Positions 12,870 through 21,889 of a stretch of 64,000 nt of DNA are shown here, piece after piece (position 1 is the stretch's first letter; each line of letters starts with the position of its first letter). This DNA is from Citrobacter amalonaticus (GTDB lineage Bacteria; Pseudomonadota; Gammaproteobacteria; Enterobacterales; Enterobacteriaceae). The DNA lies in NCBI GenBank assembly GCA_028994555.1, contig JARDVN010000001.1:4588001-4652000 (forward strand). Reading direction: 5' to 3'. Under the pieces are notes generated by a model that was not told the DNA's origin, made no database searches, and worked only from the letters and a program-made list of their open reading frames with translations. The translations under genes were made by a program, and so were the position numbers.

Positions 12870-14669
12870 TTATTTGCTGTCTTTGCCGACATGCAGAATG
12901 GCGAGGAACGCTTCCTGAGGCAGCTCAACGTTACCGATCTGCTTCATACGTTTCTTACCTTCTTTCTGCTTCTGCAGCAGCTTTTTCTTACGGCTGATAT
13001 CACCGCCATAGCATTTTGCCAGAACGTTTTTACGCAACTGTTTCACGGTCGAACGCGCAATGATATGCGTCCCGATCGCCGCCTGGATCGCGATATCGAA
13101 CTGCTGACGTGGGATCAGATCTTTCATCTTCTCCACCAGCTCACGACCCCGGCTCTGCGAGTTATCACGGTGAGTGATCAGCGCCAGCGCATCGACACGT
13201 TCGTTGTTGATCAAGACATCAACACGCACCATGTCGGAGGCCTGGAAGCGTTTAAAGTTGTAATCCAGCGACGCATAGCCACGCGAGGTGGATTTCAGGC
13301 GGTCGAAGAAGTCGAGTACTACTTCAGCCATCGGGATTTCATACGTTAGTGCCACCTGGTTACCGTGGTAAACCATGTTGGTCTGCACGCCGCGCTTCTC
13401 AACACACAGGGTAATCACGTTACCGAGGTATGCCTGAGGCAACAGCATGTGACATTCTGCGATCGGCTCGCGCAGCTCATAGATATTATTCAGCGGTGGC
13501 AGTTTGGACGGACTGTCAACGTAAATAATTTCTTTCGCCGTCGTTTCAACTTCATACACTACCGTAGGCGCTGTGGTGATCAGGTCGAGATCGTATTCAC
13601 GCTCCAGACGTTCCTGAATGATCTCCATATGCAGCAAACCGAGGAAGCCACAGCGGAAGCCGAAACCCAGCGCGGTAGAACTTTCCGGCTCATAGAACAG
13701 AGAGGCGTCGTTGAGGCTCAGTTTACCGAGCGCGTCGCGGAAGTTCTCGTAATCATCAGAACTCACCGGGAACAGACCGGCATAAACCTGTGGTTTCACC
13801 TTTTTGAAGCCTGGCAGCGCTTTTTCTGCCGGGTTACGCGCCTGGGTCAGGGTATCGCCAACCGGAGCACCGAGGATGTCTTTAATGGCGCACACCAGCC
13901 AGCCTACCTCGCCACATTTCAGCTCAGTACGGTCAACCTGTTTAGGCGTGAAGATCCCCAGACGGTCAGCGTTATAGGTCTGCCCGGTGCTCATCACTTT
14001 AATTTTGTCGCCTTTACGCAGAGTGCCATTTTTAATACGCACCAGCGAGACAACGCCGAGATAGTTATCGAACCAGGAGTCGATGATCAGCGCCTGCAAT
14101 GGGCCATCTGGATCACCTTCCGGTGGTGGAATATCACGTACGAGACGTTCCAGAACGTCGGTCACGCCCACGCCGGTTTTCGCCGAGCAGCGCACGGCAT
14201 CGGTCGCATCAATACCGACGATATCTTCAATCTCTTCGGCAACACGCTCGGGATCGGCGGCTGGCAGGTCAATTTTGTTGAGGACCGGCACCACTTCGAG
14301 ATCCATTTCCATCGCGGTGTAGCAGTTTGCCAGGGTTTGCGCTTCTACGCCCTGCCCGGCATCCACTACCAGCAACGCGCCTTCGCAGGCGGCAAGCGAA
14401 CGGGAAACTTCATAGGAGAAGTCAACGTGGCCTGGGGTGTCGATGAAGTTAAGCTGGTATGTTTCACCATCAGCGGCTTTGAAATCGAGCGTGACGCTCT
14501 GCGCTTTGATAGTAATACCGCGCTCACGCTCAAGATCCATCGAATCGAGAACCTGCGCTTCCATTTCACGGTCAGACAGGCCACCGCAGATCTGGATAAT
14601 ACGGTCAGACAGCGTCGATTTACCGTGGTCGATGTGAGCAATAATGGAGAAGTTTCTTATGTTCTTCAT
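12870..14669 (-). CDS. lepA: Elongation factor 4 (LepA), 5' end supplied by the prophage
   Basis: Ribosomal back-translocase GTPase of the EF-G family. G1 [10 protein letters not shown]3 DTPGHVDF, G4 NKIDLP; the C-terminal domain ends GKDSK. 599 residues, intact. The first ~13 codons lie on the prophage side of the att core (14643-14669). They encode the same residues ([12 protein letters not shown]) as the displaced host start at 60974, with different codons (for example AGA for CGT, TTC for TTT). Transcription must now come from phage DNA or read-through, because rseABC is 46 kb away. Confidence 0.97.
   Translation of the reverse strand: MKNIRNFSIIAHIDHGKSTLSDRIIQICGGLSDREMEAQVLDSMDLERERGITIKAQSVTLDFKAADGETYQLNFIDTPGHVDFSYEVSRSLAACEGALLVVDAGQGVEAQTLANCYTAMEMDLEVVPVLNKIDLPAADPERVAEEIEDIVGIDATDAVRCSAKTGVGVTDVLERLVRDIPPPEGDPDGPLQALIIDSWFDNYLGVVSLVRIKNGTLRKGDKIKVMSTGQTYNADRLGIFTPKQVDRTELKCGEVGWLVCAIKDILGAPVGDTLTQARNPAEKALPGFKKVKPQVYAGLFPVSSDDYENFRDALGKLSLNDASLFYEPESSTALGFGFRCGFLGLLHMEIIQERLEREYDLDLITTAPTVVYEVETTAKEIIYVDSPSKLPPLNNIYELREPIAECHMLLPQAYLGNVITLCVEKRGVQTNMVYHGNQVALTYEIPMAEVVLDFFDRLKSTSRGYASLDYNFKRFQASDMVRVDVLINNERVDALALITHRDNSQSRGRELVEKMKDLIPRQQFDIAIQAAIGTHIIARSTVKQLRKNVLAKCYGGDISRKKKLLQKQKEGKKRMKQIGNVELPQEAFLAILHVGKDSK
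14629..14642. other. Prophage left attachment core (attL)
   Basis: TCGATGTGAGCAAT is repeated exactly at 60934-60947. Both copies lie in the codons for AHID near the start of lepA. It is the only long exact match between the two ends, so I take it as the crossover core. A further 13-base identity (TATGTTCTTCATA) follows after mismatches. Confidence 0.85.
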
Positions 14670-14823
14670 AAATATGAATTTTTTAACTCGCTATGCAGAT
14701 AATTGGTTCTTGATGGACACAGCGGTGGACATCCCACAGTAACTACCCCATCAACGACTGGCCTGCATATTACACTGTAGCGTCGAAATCGTCAGCATAC
14801 GATCTCTTCATTAACATACGATG

Positions 14824-15213
14824 TTACATCACCGGGCAGTCGTCGAACTCGCCAGACCGCGCGTCGTTGATGATATACGTGATCACCCCAAATACCGGAC
14901 GCGAAGTGTCGGATACCTCATCCTTATCTGGCAAACTCTCCCGTTTACCGTTCTCAAGGTTTTCCAGGTGTGGCCGTGGGTGTGTGCGATACCGCTTAAT
15001 CCTAAACTCACCGCTATCTGTGCAAACCAGCAATGAACCGTCACATGGAGACAGTGATGCGTCGACAACCAGCAAAGCACCGTTGAGGATACCTTCCCGG
15101 TAATGCGTTGCACCGGCCCGCATAAAGTACGTAGCCGCTGGCCTGATGATGATGCGCTCGTCAAGCGATATACGCTGTTCAACGTAATCCGTAGCCGGCG
15201 AAGGAAAGCCCAT
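14824..15213 (-). CDS. UmuD'-like protein, S24 family, without the catalytic serine
   Basis: 129 residues. It starts GFPSPATDYVEQRI, exactly at the residue that follows the self-cleavage site of UmuD (Cys-Gly-FPSPA). The protein is therefore made in the already processed UmuD' form, as P1 HumD is. The S24 serine motif GDSM is replaced by GATH (Thr36), while the partner lysine is kept (FRIKRYR, Lys73). It ends VFGVITYIINDARS, matching the UmuD C terminus. Likely role: partner of host UmuC in polymerase V. It overlaps the next gene's stop and both lie behind a LexA box. Confidence 0.8.
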   Translation of the reverse strand: MGFPSPATDYVEQRISLDERIIIRPAATYFMRAGATHYREGILNGALLVVDASLSPCDGSLLVCTDSGEFRIKRYRTHPRPHLENLENGKRESLPDKDEVSDTSRPVFGVITYIINDARSGEFDDCPVM

Positions 15214-15452
15214 TAGAAAACCCTCCCCATGTTACGTAGGATCCAATAACGGTTGTCGCTTCCGTCGGTCGTCTTATCCGCGAAGCCTGGCTGATTGCGC
15301 TCTATCCATGCATTTGCATCGGCACGGGTAAAGTGCCAATTAAAGCCCCGCAACTTCTGTATGAAGCTGTCTGTTCTCAGGCAACGGTAGCCTTTTGGGT
15401 TCAGCTCTATTGCAGCAATAAAAGCTGCATGTATGTCTGCTGTGCGTGCCAT
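15213..15452 (-). CDS. Unknown SOS-linked phage protein
   Basis: 79 residues from ATG 15452 (MARTADIHAAFIAAIELN), chosen because AGGTGA sits just upstream. Basic, mostly helical by appearance, ending RYWILRNMGRVF. No family recognised. It is the first gene after the LexA box and its stop abuts the UmuD'-like start, so the two form a damage-inducible operon. Confidence 0.7.
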   Translation of the reverse strand: MARTADIHAAFIAAIELNPKGYRCLRTDSFIQKLRGFNWHFTRADANAWIERNQPGFADKTTDGSDNRYWILRNMGRVF

Positions 15453-15467
15453 AATCACCTCACAAAG

Positions 15468-15487
15468 TACTGTGTTTATATACAGTG
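15468..15487 (-). promoter_or_regulatory. LexA box (SOS operator)
   Basis: TACTGTGTTTATATACAGTG has CTGT-N8-ACAG with an A/T-rich centre, close to the LexA consensus TACTGTATATATATACAGTA. It lies 16 bp upstream of the small gene at 15452 and should repress the two-gene operon until DNA damage. Confidence 0.9.
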
Positions 15488-15526
15488 TATTTTGAAGATG
15501 AAAATGGTCAATCCCGATATTGCCTA

Positions 15527-16109
15527 TTAATTCTCACGCGTGGATAAGTCATTGATAAATTCTGAAGCGGGGAATTTTTTATACAGCGTACACACCGCCA
15601 CATCATAGATGATTGCCACCTGCTTCCTGTCCACACCGTTCGCTATCAACCGCCCCGCCTGAGCCCATTGCTCCTGGGTAAGCTTCGGACGCCTGCCACC
15701 TATCCGCCCTTTCTCACGAGCTGCAGCCAGACCTGCCCGGGTGCGCTCCACTATCAACTCCCTCTCCATTTCTGCCAGCGCTGACATGATATGAAAGATG
15801 AAGCGCCCCATCGGGCTTGATGTGTCGATGCTGTCAGTGAGGCTCTTGAAGTGAATGCCGCGCTGCCGGAGTTCGTCCACCAGCAGCACCAGATTCCGCA
15901 TGCTGCGACCGAGTCGATCCAATTTCCAGACCACCAACGTATCCCCCCTCTTTAAGGGTGCGCAGGAGTTTTTTCAGTGCAGGTCTGTTAGCAACAGTAC
16001 CGCTCATTTTTTCCTCAAAAATCTGCTCACATCCTGACCGTTCAAGCGCCTCTCTCTGCAGATCAGTATTTTGTTCATTTGTTGACACCCTCACATAGCC
16101 AATTTGCAT
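15527..16109 (-). CDS. Gin/Hin/Pin-type DNA invertase (one frame break)
   Basis: Serine recombinase that inverts the adjacent tail-fibre segment. MQIGYVRVSTNEQNTDLQ contains the catalytic Ser (about residue 9). The Arg-rich active-site region is VVWKLDRLGRSMRNL, and the C-terminal helix-turn-helix is QVAIIYDVAVCTLYKKF. One extra base in the C run 15943-15948 breaks the frame between LKEG and DTLVVW. With five Cs it is ~193 residues, as in Mu Gin. It lies directly beside the gix-like site at 16176. Confidence 0.9.
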
Positions 16110-16175
16110 ATTTTTTAATCACTCTTTCACATATGGTGGTGGTGATTTTATCGGCAAATTAATGAGGCTCTAAAG

Positions 16176-16201
16176 CTTCTTAAACGTTGGTTTGGGAGAT
16201 G
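16176..16201. repeat. gix-like inversion site, left
   Basis: On the minus strand this reads ATCTCCCAAACCAACGTTTA and on. Its left half CTCCCAAACCAA is identical to that of the site at 18024 but in the opposite orientation. It fits the gix/hix pattern of two half-sites around a 2-bp AA core. Confidence 0.85.
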
Positions 16202-16536
16202 CGGCAAAAATGGACGCAGCCACGCTGGATATAACGTCAAACTCTCTTGTCGCGAAAATTCCGGTGTTGTTTTTGGGTGAGCAGAGAGCGCTTATTATCC
16301 AGGCGTCGTCACTCTCGAGTTCATCGACATCCGGGACGATTGTCTTCCCGGCTGCATTTCCAAATGCCTGCATTGTCGCTTTGACACACGATTATTCCAG
16401 CACAGGAACGGATTTATCGAACGTAAAATTTAATGTTCCGTCGCAGACATCTGTAAACTGGTATGCCCAGAATATGGGCACTGGCTCGACAAGCACTCCG
16501 CCATCATCGTGGGGCTGGCTGGCAATTGGCTGGTAA
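16186..16536 (+). CDS. Silent alternative C-terminus of the tail fibre
   Basis: Open frame without its own start, running from inside the left gix-like site (NVGLGDAAKMDAATLDI) to the stop at 16534-16536 (SSWGWLAIGW). The entry sequence xGLG matches the active fibre at its gix site (SNLGLGAGAPP). Inversion would therefore fuse the shared fibre N-terminus in frame to these ~115 residues. Rich in Ser/Thr, as host-binding fibre tips often are. A minority reading is a stand-alone fragment, but the site geometry favours a switch. Confidence 0.8.
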   Translation, partial: VGLGDAAKMDAATLDITSNSLVAKIPVLFLGEQRALIIQASSLSSSSTSGTIVFPAAFPNACIVALTHDYSSTGTDLSNVKFNVPSQTSVNWYAQNMGTGSTSTPPSSWGWLAIGW

Positions 16537-16551
16537 AAAAAGGAAATTAAA

Positions 16552-16957
16552 ATGAAATTTTTCACATCGAATCCGATTGCTTTGTTCAACACTGAGATCA
16601 CATCAACCGTTCCAGATTCTGCTGTTGAAATTAGTGATGCTCAATATGTGGCACTAATTGCAGGCCAGGAAAAAGGGAAAATGATTTCAGCTGACAGCAA
16701 CGGTATGCCTGTTCTGGTTGAGTCACCGCCGCCGACGCCAGCGGAATTAATAGCGAGTGCTGAAGCAAAAAAAGTTGAATTACGCGCTAATGCTGATTCT
16801 GAAATCGAGTGGCGATACGACGCGGTTGATGCAGGTATCGCGACGGATGAGGAAACCGACGCACTGGCTGAGTGGAAAAAATACCGGGTTCTGCTGATGC
16901 GTGTCGATACAGCAAAACCCGAATGGCCTACACAACCGGGGGGAACAGGCCAGTTAA
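16552..16957 (+). CDS. tfa: Tail fibre assembly chaperone, silent copy
   Basis: Tfa-family chaperone paired with the silent fibre end. Begins MKFFTSNPIALFNTEIT; the C-terminal part has the family pattern WRYDAVDAGIATDEE, WKKYRVLLMRVD and PEWPTQP. One extra base in the shared G run 16938-16943 hides the true stop. With five Gs it ends ...QPGEQAS at 16955-16957, about 134 residues. No promoter is expected in this orientation. Confidence 0.82.
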
Positions 16958-17522
16958 TGTCCGGTGCGGTTGCTGTATCGGTTGCAGTAACCGCATCAAT
17001 ATAATCAAGCGTCGCATTGAGTTTATTTTTTTCTGCGTCACTCAACGCTCGCCCTGCCTGCAATTTCAACTGAATGATACTGATAGACTGCATCGCAGAA
17101 CTTATTAATTGTTGACGCTGTAGTTCCGCTTCGGCTATGGCGTCAGCCTGTTGCTCCTCAGTATCTGTTACCCATTTTTCCCCGTCCCACGCATCGTATG
17201 GGGTAGACGGTGCAACGCTGGTGTAACCATCGTGAACGGAGCCAATATAATCAACGGTGACGGCGCTGCCGTCAGCAGTTGACCAGACTGTTTCACCGCG
17301 ATGATCTTCCTCAAGTTGCCAGCCAGTACCAGTGAACAAAGAGACCTTTCCTGCAACCGCTTCACCCGGATCAATATCGGTTGAGTTGCCCGGCATACTG
17401 ACACCAACATTAATATATTCATCCGACCAACCGGTATATTCACCAGTCACTGAGTCAAAATAAAAACAGCGAATATTCCCCGGTTCTTTCGCCAGGCCAT
17501 TTTCATCAAAAACAGGTTTCAT
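16928..17522 (-). CDS. tfa: Tail fibre assembly chaperone, active copy
   Basis: Starts MKPVFDENGLAKEPGNIR, with ATG overlapping the fibre stop (TAATG). Contains WDGEKWVTDTEEQQADAIAEA and LDYIDAVTATDTATAPDINW, typical of the Tfa family that aids trimerisation of tail fibres. The G/C run 16938-16943 has one extra base and makes the frame run antisense through the silent copy. With five it ends PVPPVV at 16928, about 198 residues. Confidence 0.85.
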
Positions 17523-18430
17523 TATTTGGCCCTTACAAGGAAGTTGAATGCAATGTTGCGTGGTCGGTTTTCTGAGGCAGTTGGGACACTTCTGGACGCA
17601 TCTATTGATAATGTATCAGCGGGCACGGTCGAGCTACCAAACTGTAAAGGAGAGCCAGTTTCCCCAGTCCCCCCTTGCCATGTTAAATACTCCGGTTGGG
17701 TTGAACAGGGCACCATAAATTGTGGAGCTATTAGGACGGGACTGCACAGTACCTGTAAAGTTCCTTATGGCGTCGCCCTGCGTCGAAAGCAAAGCTCGAC
17801 CACTATCAACCCCGCGCCCATCATCCCAGATTCGGGGGGAATTCACCGCGAGCTTCGGGAAGGGTAAGGCTGGGGATGACCAGCGCCAGCTTAGGGTAAG
17901 TTGTCGCAGAGAACGTCGCCCCGTTGAACTTGAGAAACACCATATTTTCCCATTCGGGCATCACCGTATTCGGCATGGCCGCCGAAGGCCAGAAGAACGG
18001 AATTCCGATCGGTGGTGCCCCTGCTCCCAAACCAAGGTTTGAGAGACCGTTTTTTGACGTTAATACTGGTGTCCAGTTTGATGATGGCGGTTCATTACCA
18101 ATGTTTGCATCTTGTAAGGATTGATAAGATTCACCGTTATGTGTGCAGATCGAACCGATATGGTATTCCTGCTGTGCATGCCACTCCGCGACCCCCCATT
18201 TGGTGCTGATATGCAATGAACTGACTCATTGCATACATTGCCGCATTAAAGTCCTCAAGCGAGGGGTGTTCGGAAGCGCCAACAATGCCCCATCCGCGAA
18301 GAAAAGATGCCGTGATCTGCGAGGTCAGGTCATCCGCCTGATTTGTTCCACCAAATACGGTTCTTTCCATTCCCTGTGCATCAGAGGCAAAAGCCCGAAC
18401 ATTTCCCTGAAAACGCTCAATCTTAGACAT
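17522..18430 (-). CDS. Tail fibre protein, active form (three frame breaks)
   Basis: About 302 residues once corrected. Constant N-terminus from ATG 18430 (MSKIERFQGNVRAFASDAQG), then a short collar region up to the gix-like site (TSKNGLSNLGLG), then the variable tip with a phage tail-collar look (PIGIPFFWPSAAMPNTVMPE, LPEARGEFPRIWDDGRGVD) ending FNFLVRAK. Extra bases sit in 18192-18197, 17834-17839 and 17669-17674. The N-terminus overlaps the end of the DUF2612 gene. The tip most likely sets host range and is exchangeable by inversion. Confidence 0.85.
18022..18047. repeat. gix-like inversion site, right
   Basis: CTCCCAAACCAAGGTTTGAGAG at 18024-18045 is a near-perfect dyad around a central AA, matching the Mu gix/Salmonella hix pattern. 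It lies inside the fibre reading frame, so recombination keeps the N-terminal part and swaps the C-terminal part. Confidence 0.9.
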
Positions 18431-19145
18431 GAATTTTCCTCGAAAAAAAACCGCCCTGAAAGGCGGCGTTGAATTTGCTGGCAAAGCCTCTGGCAGAAGG
18501 GTTTCGCGAGAAACCGAATGTCAGACCAGGAGTTACCTGATAAAAATAATCGTATCGAACGCCCGCAGGTTTCGGCAGCAGGCCAAGCTTCACAATCAGG
18601 CGTAACTCTTCAACTGATACCCGCGGCGAAACGTTCAGCGCAAGCGTCATGTCTTTTCTGTCGGTCACGTAAGCTTCGCCGTTGAATGCCGTCTGTATAA
18701 CATCCTGCAGGCTAACTCGATCGTCTGACGCTATCGTTGCACCTGCAGCGTTTCGCGCAATTTTGACCCGGAGGAACCTGCGATACTCATTATCAGCCAG
18801 TTGGTAGTCACCATATGCCGGGGAAAACTTGCTGTAGAAAGGTGCTCCGACATACGCTGCATTAGATTTACTGTCGAAGCCTGCGGTATTCAGATGTTCT
18901 TCAAACCCGAAAAATACACGAGCAATAACAGCCGGTACGCTACGGGGAAGGCCGACTATCCGGCCAATGACATCAAGCCGGTATCCGGTAACCCGGTCGA
19001 GATCAAAGTTATCCGGGTTACGAATAAAATCGGCGATGATTTGCCAGTGCCTGAGCATGGACTGTATCTCTGACCTTGCTTTTTTCTTTTCCCAATACTG
19101 CTTGATGAGCATTAGCGTGTAGCGGTTAATGATGTCGTCATTCAC
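18423..19145 (-). CDS. Baseplate protein, DUF2612 family
   Basis: 240 residues, MNDDIINRYTLMLIKQYW..., with the DUF2612-type pattern of an N-terminal helical part followed by LDVIGRIVGLPRSV and a C-terminal globular half. It lies between the baseplate J-like gene and the tail fibre, the position where a fibre-attachment baseplate protein is expected. Start overlaps the previous stop (ATGA), and its end overlaps the fibre start. Unbroken. Confidence 0.75.
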   Translation of the reverse strand: MNDDIINRYTLMLIKQYWEKKKARSEIQSMLRHWQIIADFIRNPDNFDLDRVTGYRLDVIGRIVGLPRSVPAVIARVFFGFEEHLNTAGFDSKSNAAYVGAPFYSKFSPAYGDYQLADNEYRRFLRVKIARNAAGATIASDDRVSLQDVIQTAFNGEAYVTDRKDMTLALNVSPRVSVEELRLIVKLGLLPKPAGVRYDYFYQVTPGLTFGFSRNPSARGFASKFNAAFQGGFFSRKIHV

Positions 19146-20325
19146 TGGACCACCTCGTTAACGTCTATATTTTCCACACTCAGCGTGAACTTTCCCTGAA
19201 AGCCTGGTGATAACTCAGCATCGGTGTAATCTTCCCCATTACTGCTAATTTGCAGATTGGTCAGCACAAAATTCACCCGTCCTACTCCATACCCATTCTC
19301 ATAAAATTCGTTAGCATCCACAGACTCGCCAATATGCATGGTGCGTGATGCAAGAGATTTTTTGAGGGTATCGATATCTATCGGTTCGCTTTGGATCTTC
19401 CGGCGGGCATTAAGCCTGATATGAAGTGGCTTATAGATGGGCCGATCAAACTGAAGTTCATGGGCTATCATAAATGAGGTGCCGTCAGGCCGAATCAGGG
19501 TTTCGGTGTAGCGACCGGTTATACTGCCTTTTGTTCCTGTTCCACCACCTTTCTGTTTAACCATGACCTCTACAATTTCTGAAATCGCTCCCCCCCTCAA
19601 CGACCAGCCATATAGAATTGGCCGGGATCCCCGTCGTCGGATTATCAATTTTTGTGTCGTTCTCGCCGATATTCAGATCAATTACGCCCGTCAGTTGAGC
19701 AACTTTAGCGAAAACTGCACCAGTGCTACCTGTTGCCGGGTTCTCAAGTGACCGGTTCCGGCGTTGCCTGAATTCTTCAGGTGTTTCCTCATCCCGACCG
19801 ACCACAACCGCTGAATCAGAGATAATGCTCACAATCCCTGGTTCTGGTGTGAGTTGAGTGAAGGTATCGCTTACAAGTCCTGTAACTTTCCCAAAGTTTT
19901 GAGCAAAAAAAGGTGACTGTTGTGACGCCCGCCGGAACAGTCACATCCTGTCGGATAACCCAGACCTGATTTGCCTGGTCCCGTATCTTGTACCCGCTAT
20001 AGAGAAGTAAAGGCCTGTCTGTTGTGACTTTAAGGTCACGCTGAGAACGAGATCCAGGGCGAAGGAAAAGTCCGTGAAGTTTGGCGATAATCTGCTGCAT
20101 ATCACCAGTATTAAAATCGGGGTCCATTTGGGAATAAAGCCATTGCAGCGCGGCTTCAATATCTGCCCGAGCCTGAGCTTCGATTGCCACGCGTTGACCG
20201 TCAGGTGACTCCTGGTCTAAATCAATATCCTGACCATAAATTCCCTTATATCCGTCGCTCAGTTCCTGAAATAACTCCCGGAGAGTGTTTGTCTCAAGGC
20301 CGTTGTCGTTAAACTGTAGTGCCAT
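19142..20325 (-). CDS. Baseplate J-like protein (two frame breaks)
   Basis: Starts MALQFNDNGLETNTLRELFQEL and shows the gpJ/Mu gp47 pattern: SPDGQRVAIEAQARADIEAALQW, then RDEETPEEFRQRRNRSLENP, then IWLVVEGG. It forms the baseplate wedge periphery. Extra bases lie in the A run 19905-19911 and the C run 19590-19596. Corrected length is about 394 residues, normal for the family. Confidence 0.82.
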
Positions 20326-20689
20326 TCTTCAACTCTCCGTTGACCGGGAAGGTGATCGTCTGCTGGTCATAGACGGTCTCAATGCTGAGTTCGATTTTTT
20401 GTGACCGGGTGGCCTTATTGACCTCCATCGCCAGAGCGGTAATGCGCATAACCCCATCCGTCGCCAGCGTCACGCGCTCTATCTCCCGCAGAATCTCCTG
20501 CTCGGTGTTTTTCTCTGATAACAGGTAAAGCCAGTCGATGTTGTCATCCATGTTGAGAGGATTATCGTTTTTGAACGAGCGGATCCGGCATTTGGCTTTC
20601 TGCGCGATAGCAGCACCGCCGGTTAGATAGTTTGCCTTCCCACGCCCAAATCCCCAGTCGTCATTTTTATCAAGTGCTGAAACAATCAT
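20309..20689 (-). CDS. Baseplate wedge protein, gp25/GPW-like position
   Basis: 126 residues (MIVSALDKNDDWGFGRGKANY). Contains WLYLLSEKNTEQEILREIERVTLATDG, a helical stretch reminiscent of small wedge proteins such as gp25/gpW. The assignment rests mostly on position between the spike and baseplate J genes. Its ATG overlaps the spike stop. Confidence 0.55.
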   Translation of the reverse strand: MIVSALDKNDDWGFGRGKANYLTGGAAIAQKAKCRIRSFKNDNPLNMDDNIDWLYLLSEKNTEQEILREIERVTLATDGVMRITALAMEVNKATRSQKIELSIETVYDQQTITFPVNGELKNGTTV

Positions 20690-21305
20690 GAGATCTCCGT
20701 GACAATACCGTTGGTAACTGTGATTGTTTTCCCGTCATCGCTTCGAAATGAACCAGACACCCCAGACTTACCGCCTGTCTTTACCTGTGAATATTGGAGT
20801 ACATTTAGAACATCGCATTCTTCCAGAGTCGTCTTACCCTCTTTCTGGGTAATATTTCCTGTGAGGTTTAAATCACCCTCGTGGTCAGAATCCCCCCTTC
20901 ATCATCCTGTTCTTCTTAGGGATATTGATCGCCGTAGCCTGTGGGTTAACCCCACACAGAGCGAAGCCATCTGAATAATCGTGCATACGCATTTCAAGTG
21001 GTGAAACAAAGTCGCTACCCGCATACCAGGCGTCATAACAACGCTCAGAGATAAGGACGAGGCAATAGTCACCAGCCGCAATTGGTTCGGCGATATAACT
21101 ATCACCGCCTTGCAAAATTACCGGGGGGGACTTCAATGAACTCTGGTAAAGGCTTACTTTCACCTTTCACAACCCGGTTGATAACCGGGACGCAACTGAT
21201 CGTGTTGTCATTTACAACCGTTATTTTTGCGACAACAATGGTGTGAACATCGGCCAAGGCGAACTCAACGCCAAGGTCGATAGTGTCGTGAAGTTCTTCG
21301 ATCAT
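20686..21305 (-). CDS. Gp138-like membrane-puncturing spike (two frame breaks)
   Basis: Begins MIEELHDTIDLGVEFALADVHTI. The central OB-like part (YIAEPIAAGDYCLVLISERCYDAWYAG) and the polar end (GDLNLTGNITQKEG, SGSFRSDDGKTITVTNG) fit the Gp138/gpV spike fold, which pierces the outer membrane at the tail tip. Extra bases lie in 21123-21129 and 20892-20897. Corrected, the ~206 residues end at 20686. Confidence 0.7.
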
Positions 21306-21316
21306 AAATTAAGCCC

Positions 21317-21345
21317 ATAAAAAAAACCTGCGATTAGGCAGGTTT
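21317..21345 (-). terminator. Rho-independent terminator after the PH-domain gene
   Basis: On the minus strand AAACCTGC, loop CTAATC, GCAGGTTT is followed by a run of Ts. It lies 33 bp after the stop of the PH-domain gene and would insulate that cargo gene from the baseplate operon. Confidence 0.85.
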
Positions 21346-21377
21346 AGTGTCTGTTGCGTCTGGAGTAGTTTTTCTAA

Positions 21378-21797
21378 CTATGCTGCTTCAACGGCTTCCT
21401 GAACCTCAAAGAAACGCTGGCGGAAACGCATTGGGTCCTTAATAAACCGTATTGGTGCATGTGCTGAGCCAGTATCACTGATAACCAAGGAGCCATAACC
21501 AAAGATACGACCAAAAATCCCTTGCTTAATCTGAAGGCTTGATACTTTTTTGATCGGAATTTCTACGGTGTCACGCTTAATAAGCCCGGCCTTGGCAATC
21601 AGTCTTTTGTTAGTAATACCAGCCTCGCTAGACCTTAATACCAGATACCCCAATGGGATCAGCAACAACCCAAACCCAACAGTAAAGGGAGCCAGAATTA
21701 GTCCCCATATAATCCATGGGATCAGTGCCAAAAGTGTTACTTTCCCACGGTACAAAACTTCTTCATTGCCAATCAAATTAGAGTCGATATAAGACAT
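21378..21797 (-). CDS. Bacterial PH-domain membrane protein, phage cargo gene
   Basis: 139 residues from MSYIDSNLIGNEEVLYRGKV (ATG 21797, after AAAGGAG). Two hydrophobic stretches (LLALIPWIIWGLILAPF, GFGLLLIPLGYLVLR) are followed by a bPH2/YdbT-like domain with the hallmark TNKRLIAKAGLIKRDTVEIP and SSLQIKQGIFGRIFGYGSLVIS. It is inserted between baseplate genes with its own promoter and terminator, so it is a moron probably expressed in the lysogen. Function unknown; a membrane or superinfection role is possible. The hydrophobic/PH layout is clear, the role is not. Confidence 0.8.
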   Translation of the reverse strand: MSYIDSNLIGNEEVLYRGKVTLLALIPWIIWGLILAPFTVGFGLLLIPLGYLVLRSSEAGITNKRLIAKAGLIKRDTVEIPIKKVSSLQIKQGIFGRIFGYGSLVISDTGSAHAPIRFIKDPMRFRQRFFEVQEAVEAA

Positions 21798-21828
21798 TTC
21801 CCAAAATCTCCTTTGCAAAGGGAATGTG

Positions 21829-21857
21829 ATGATAGCAAGTTAAATAAATGCTTCCAA
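21829..21857 (-). promoter_or_regulatory. Sigma70 promoter for the PH-domain gene
   Basis: On the minus strand TTGGAA (21852-21857), 17-bp spacer, TATCAT (21829-21834), about 30 bp before the gene start. It fits the idea that this gene is expressed apart from the late operon. Confidence 0.7.
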
Positions 21858-21889
21858 TTGTTTATAAGTATGAACAGCAATGAATACCT

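Larger units (their letters stand above)
16188..18035. other. Invertible tail-fibre segment (~1.85 kb)
   Basis: Flanked by the two oppositely oriented gix-like sites, next to the invertase gene. It contains two fibre C-termini pointing in opposite directions, each followed by its own tail-fibre assembly gene, and the two assembly genes meet tail to tail at 16928-16957. This is the Mu G-segment layout. In the orientation given, the minus-strand version is the expressed one. Confidence 0.88.

Noticed and set aside
13020..14665. lepA as a phage-encoded second copy
   Set aside because: The body of lepA is continuous with host lepB and rnc; only the first ~13 codons come from the phage.
13365..14702. 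445-codon plus-strand frame over lepA
   Set aside because: Antisense shadow of lepA. Long shadows are common opposite GC-rich, highly expressed genes.
16641..17522. A 293-residue chaperone with an unusual C-terminus
   Set aside because: The last ~95 residues are antisense to the silent chaperone gene and appear only because of the extra base at 16938-16943.
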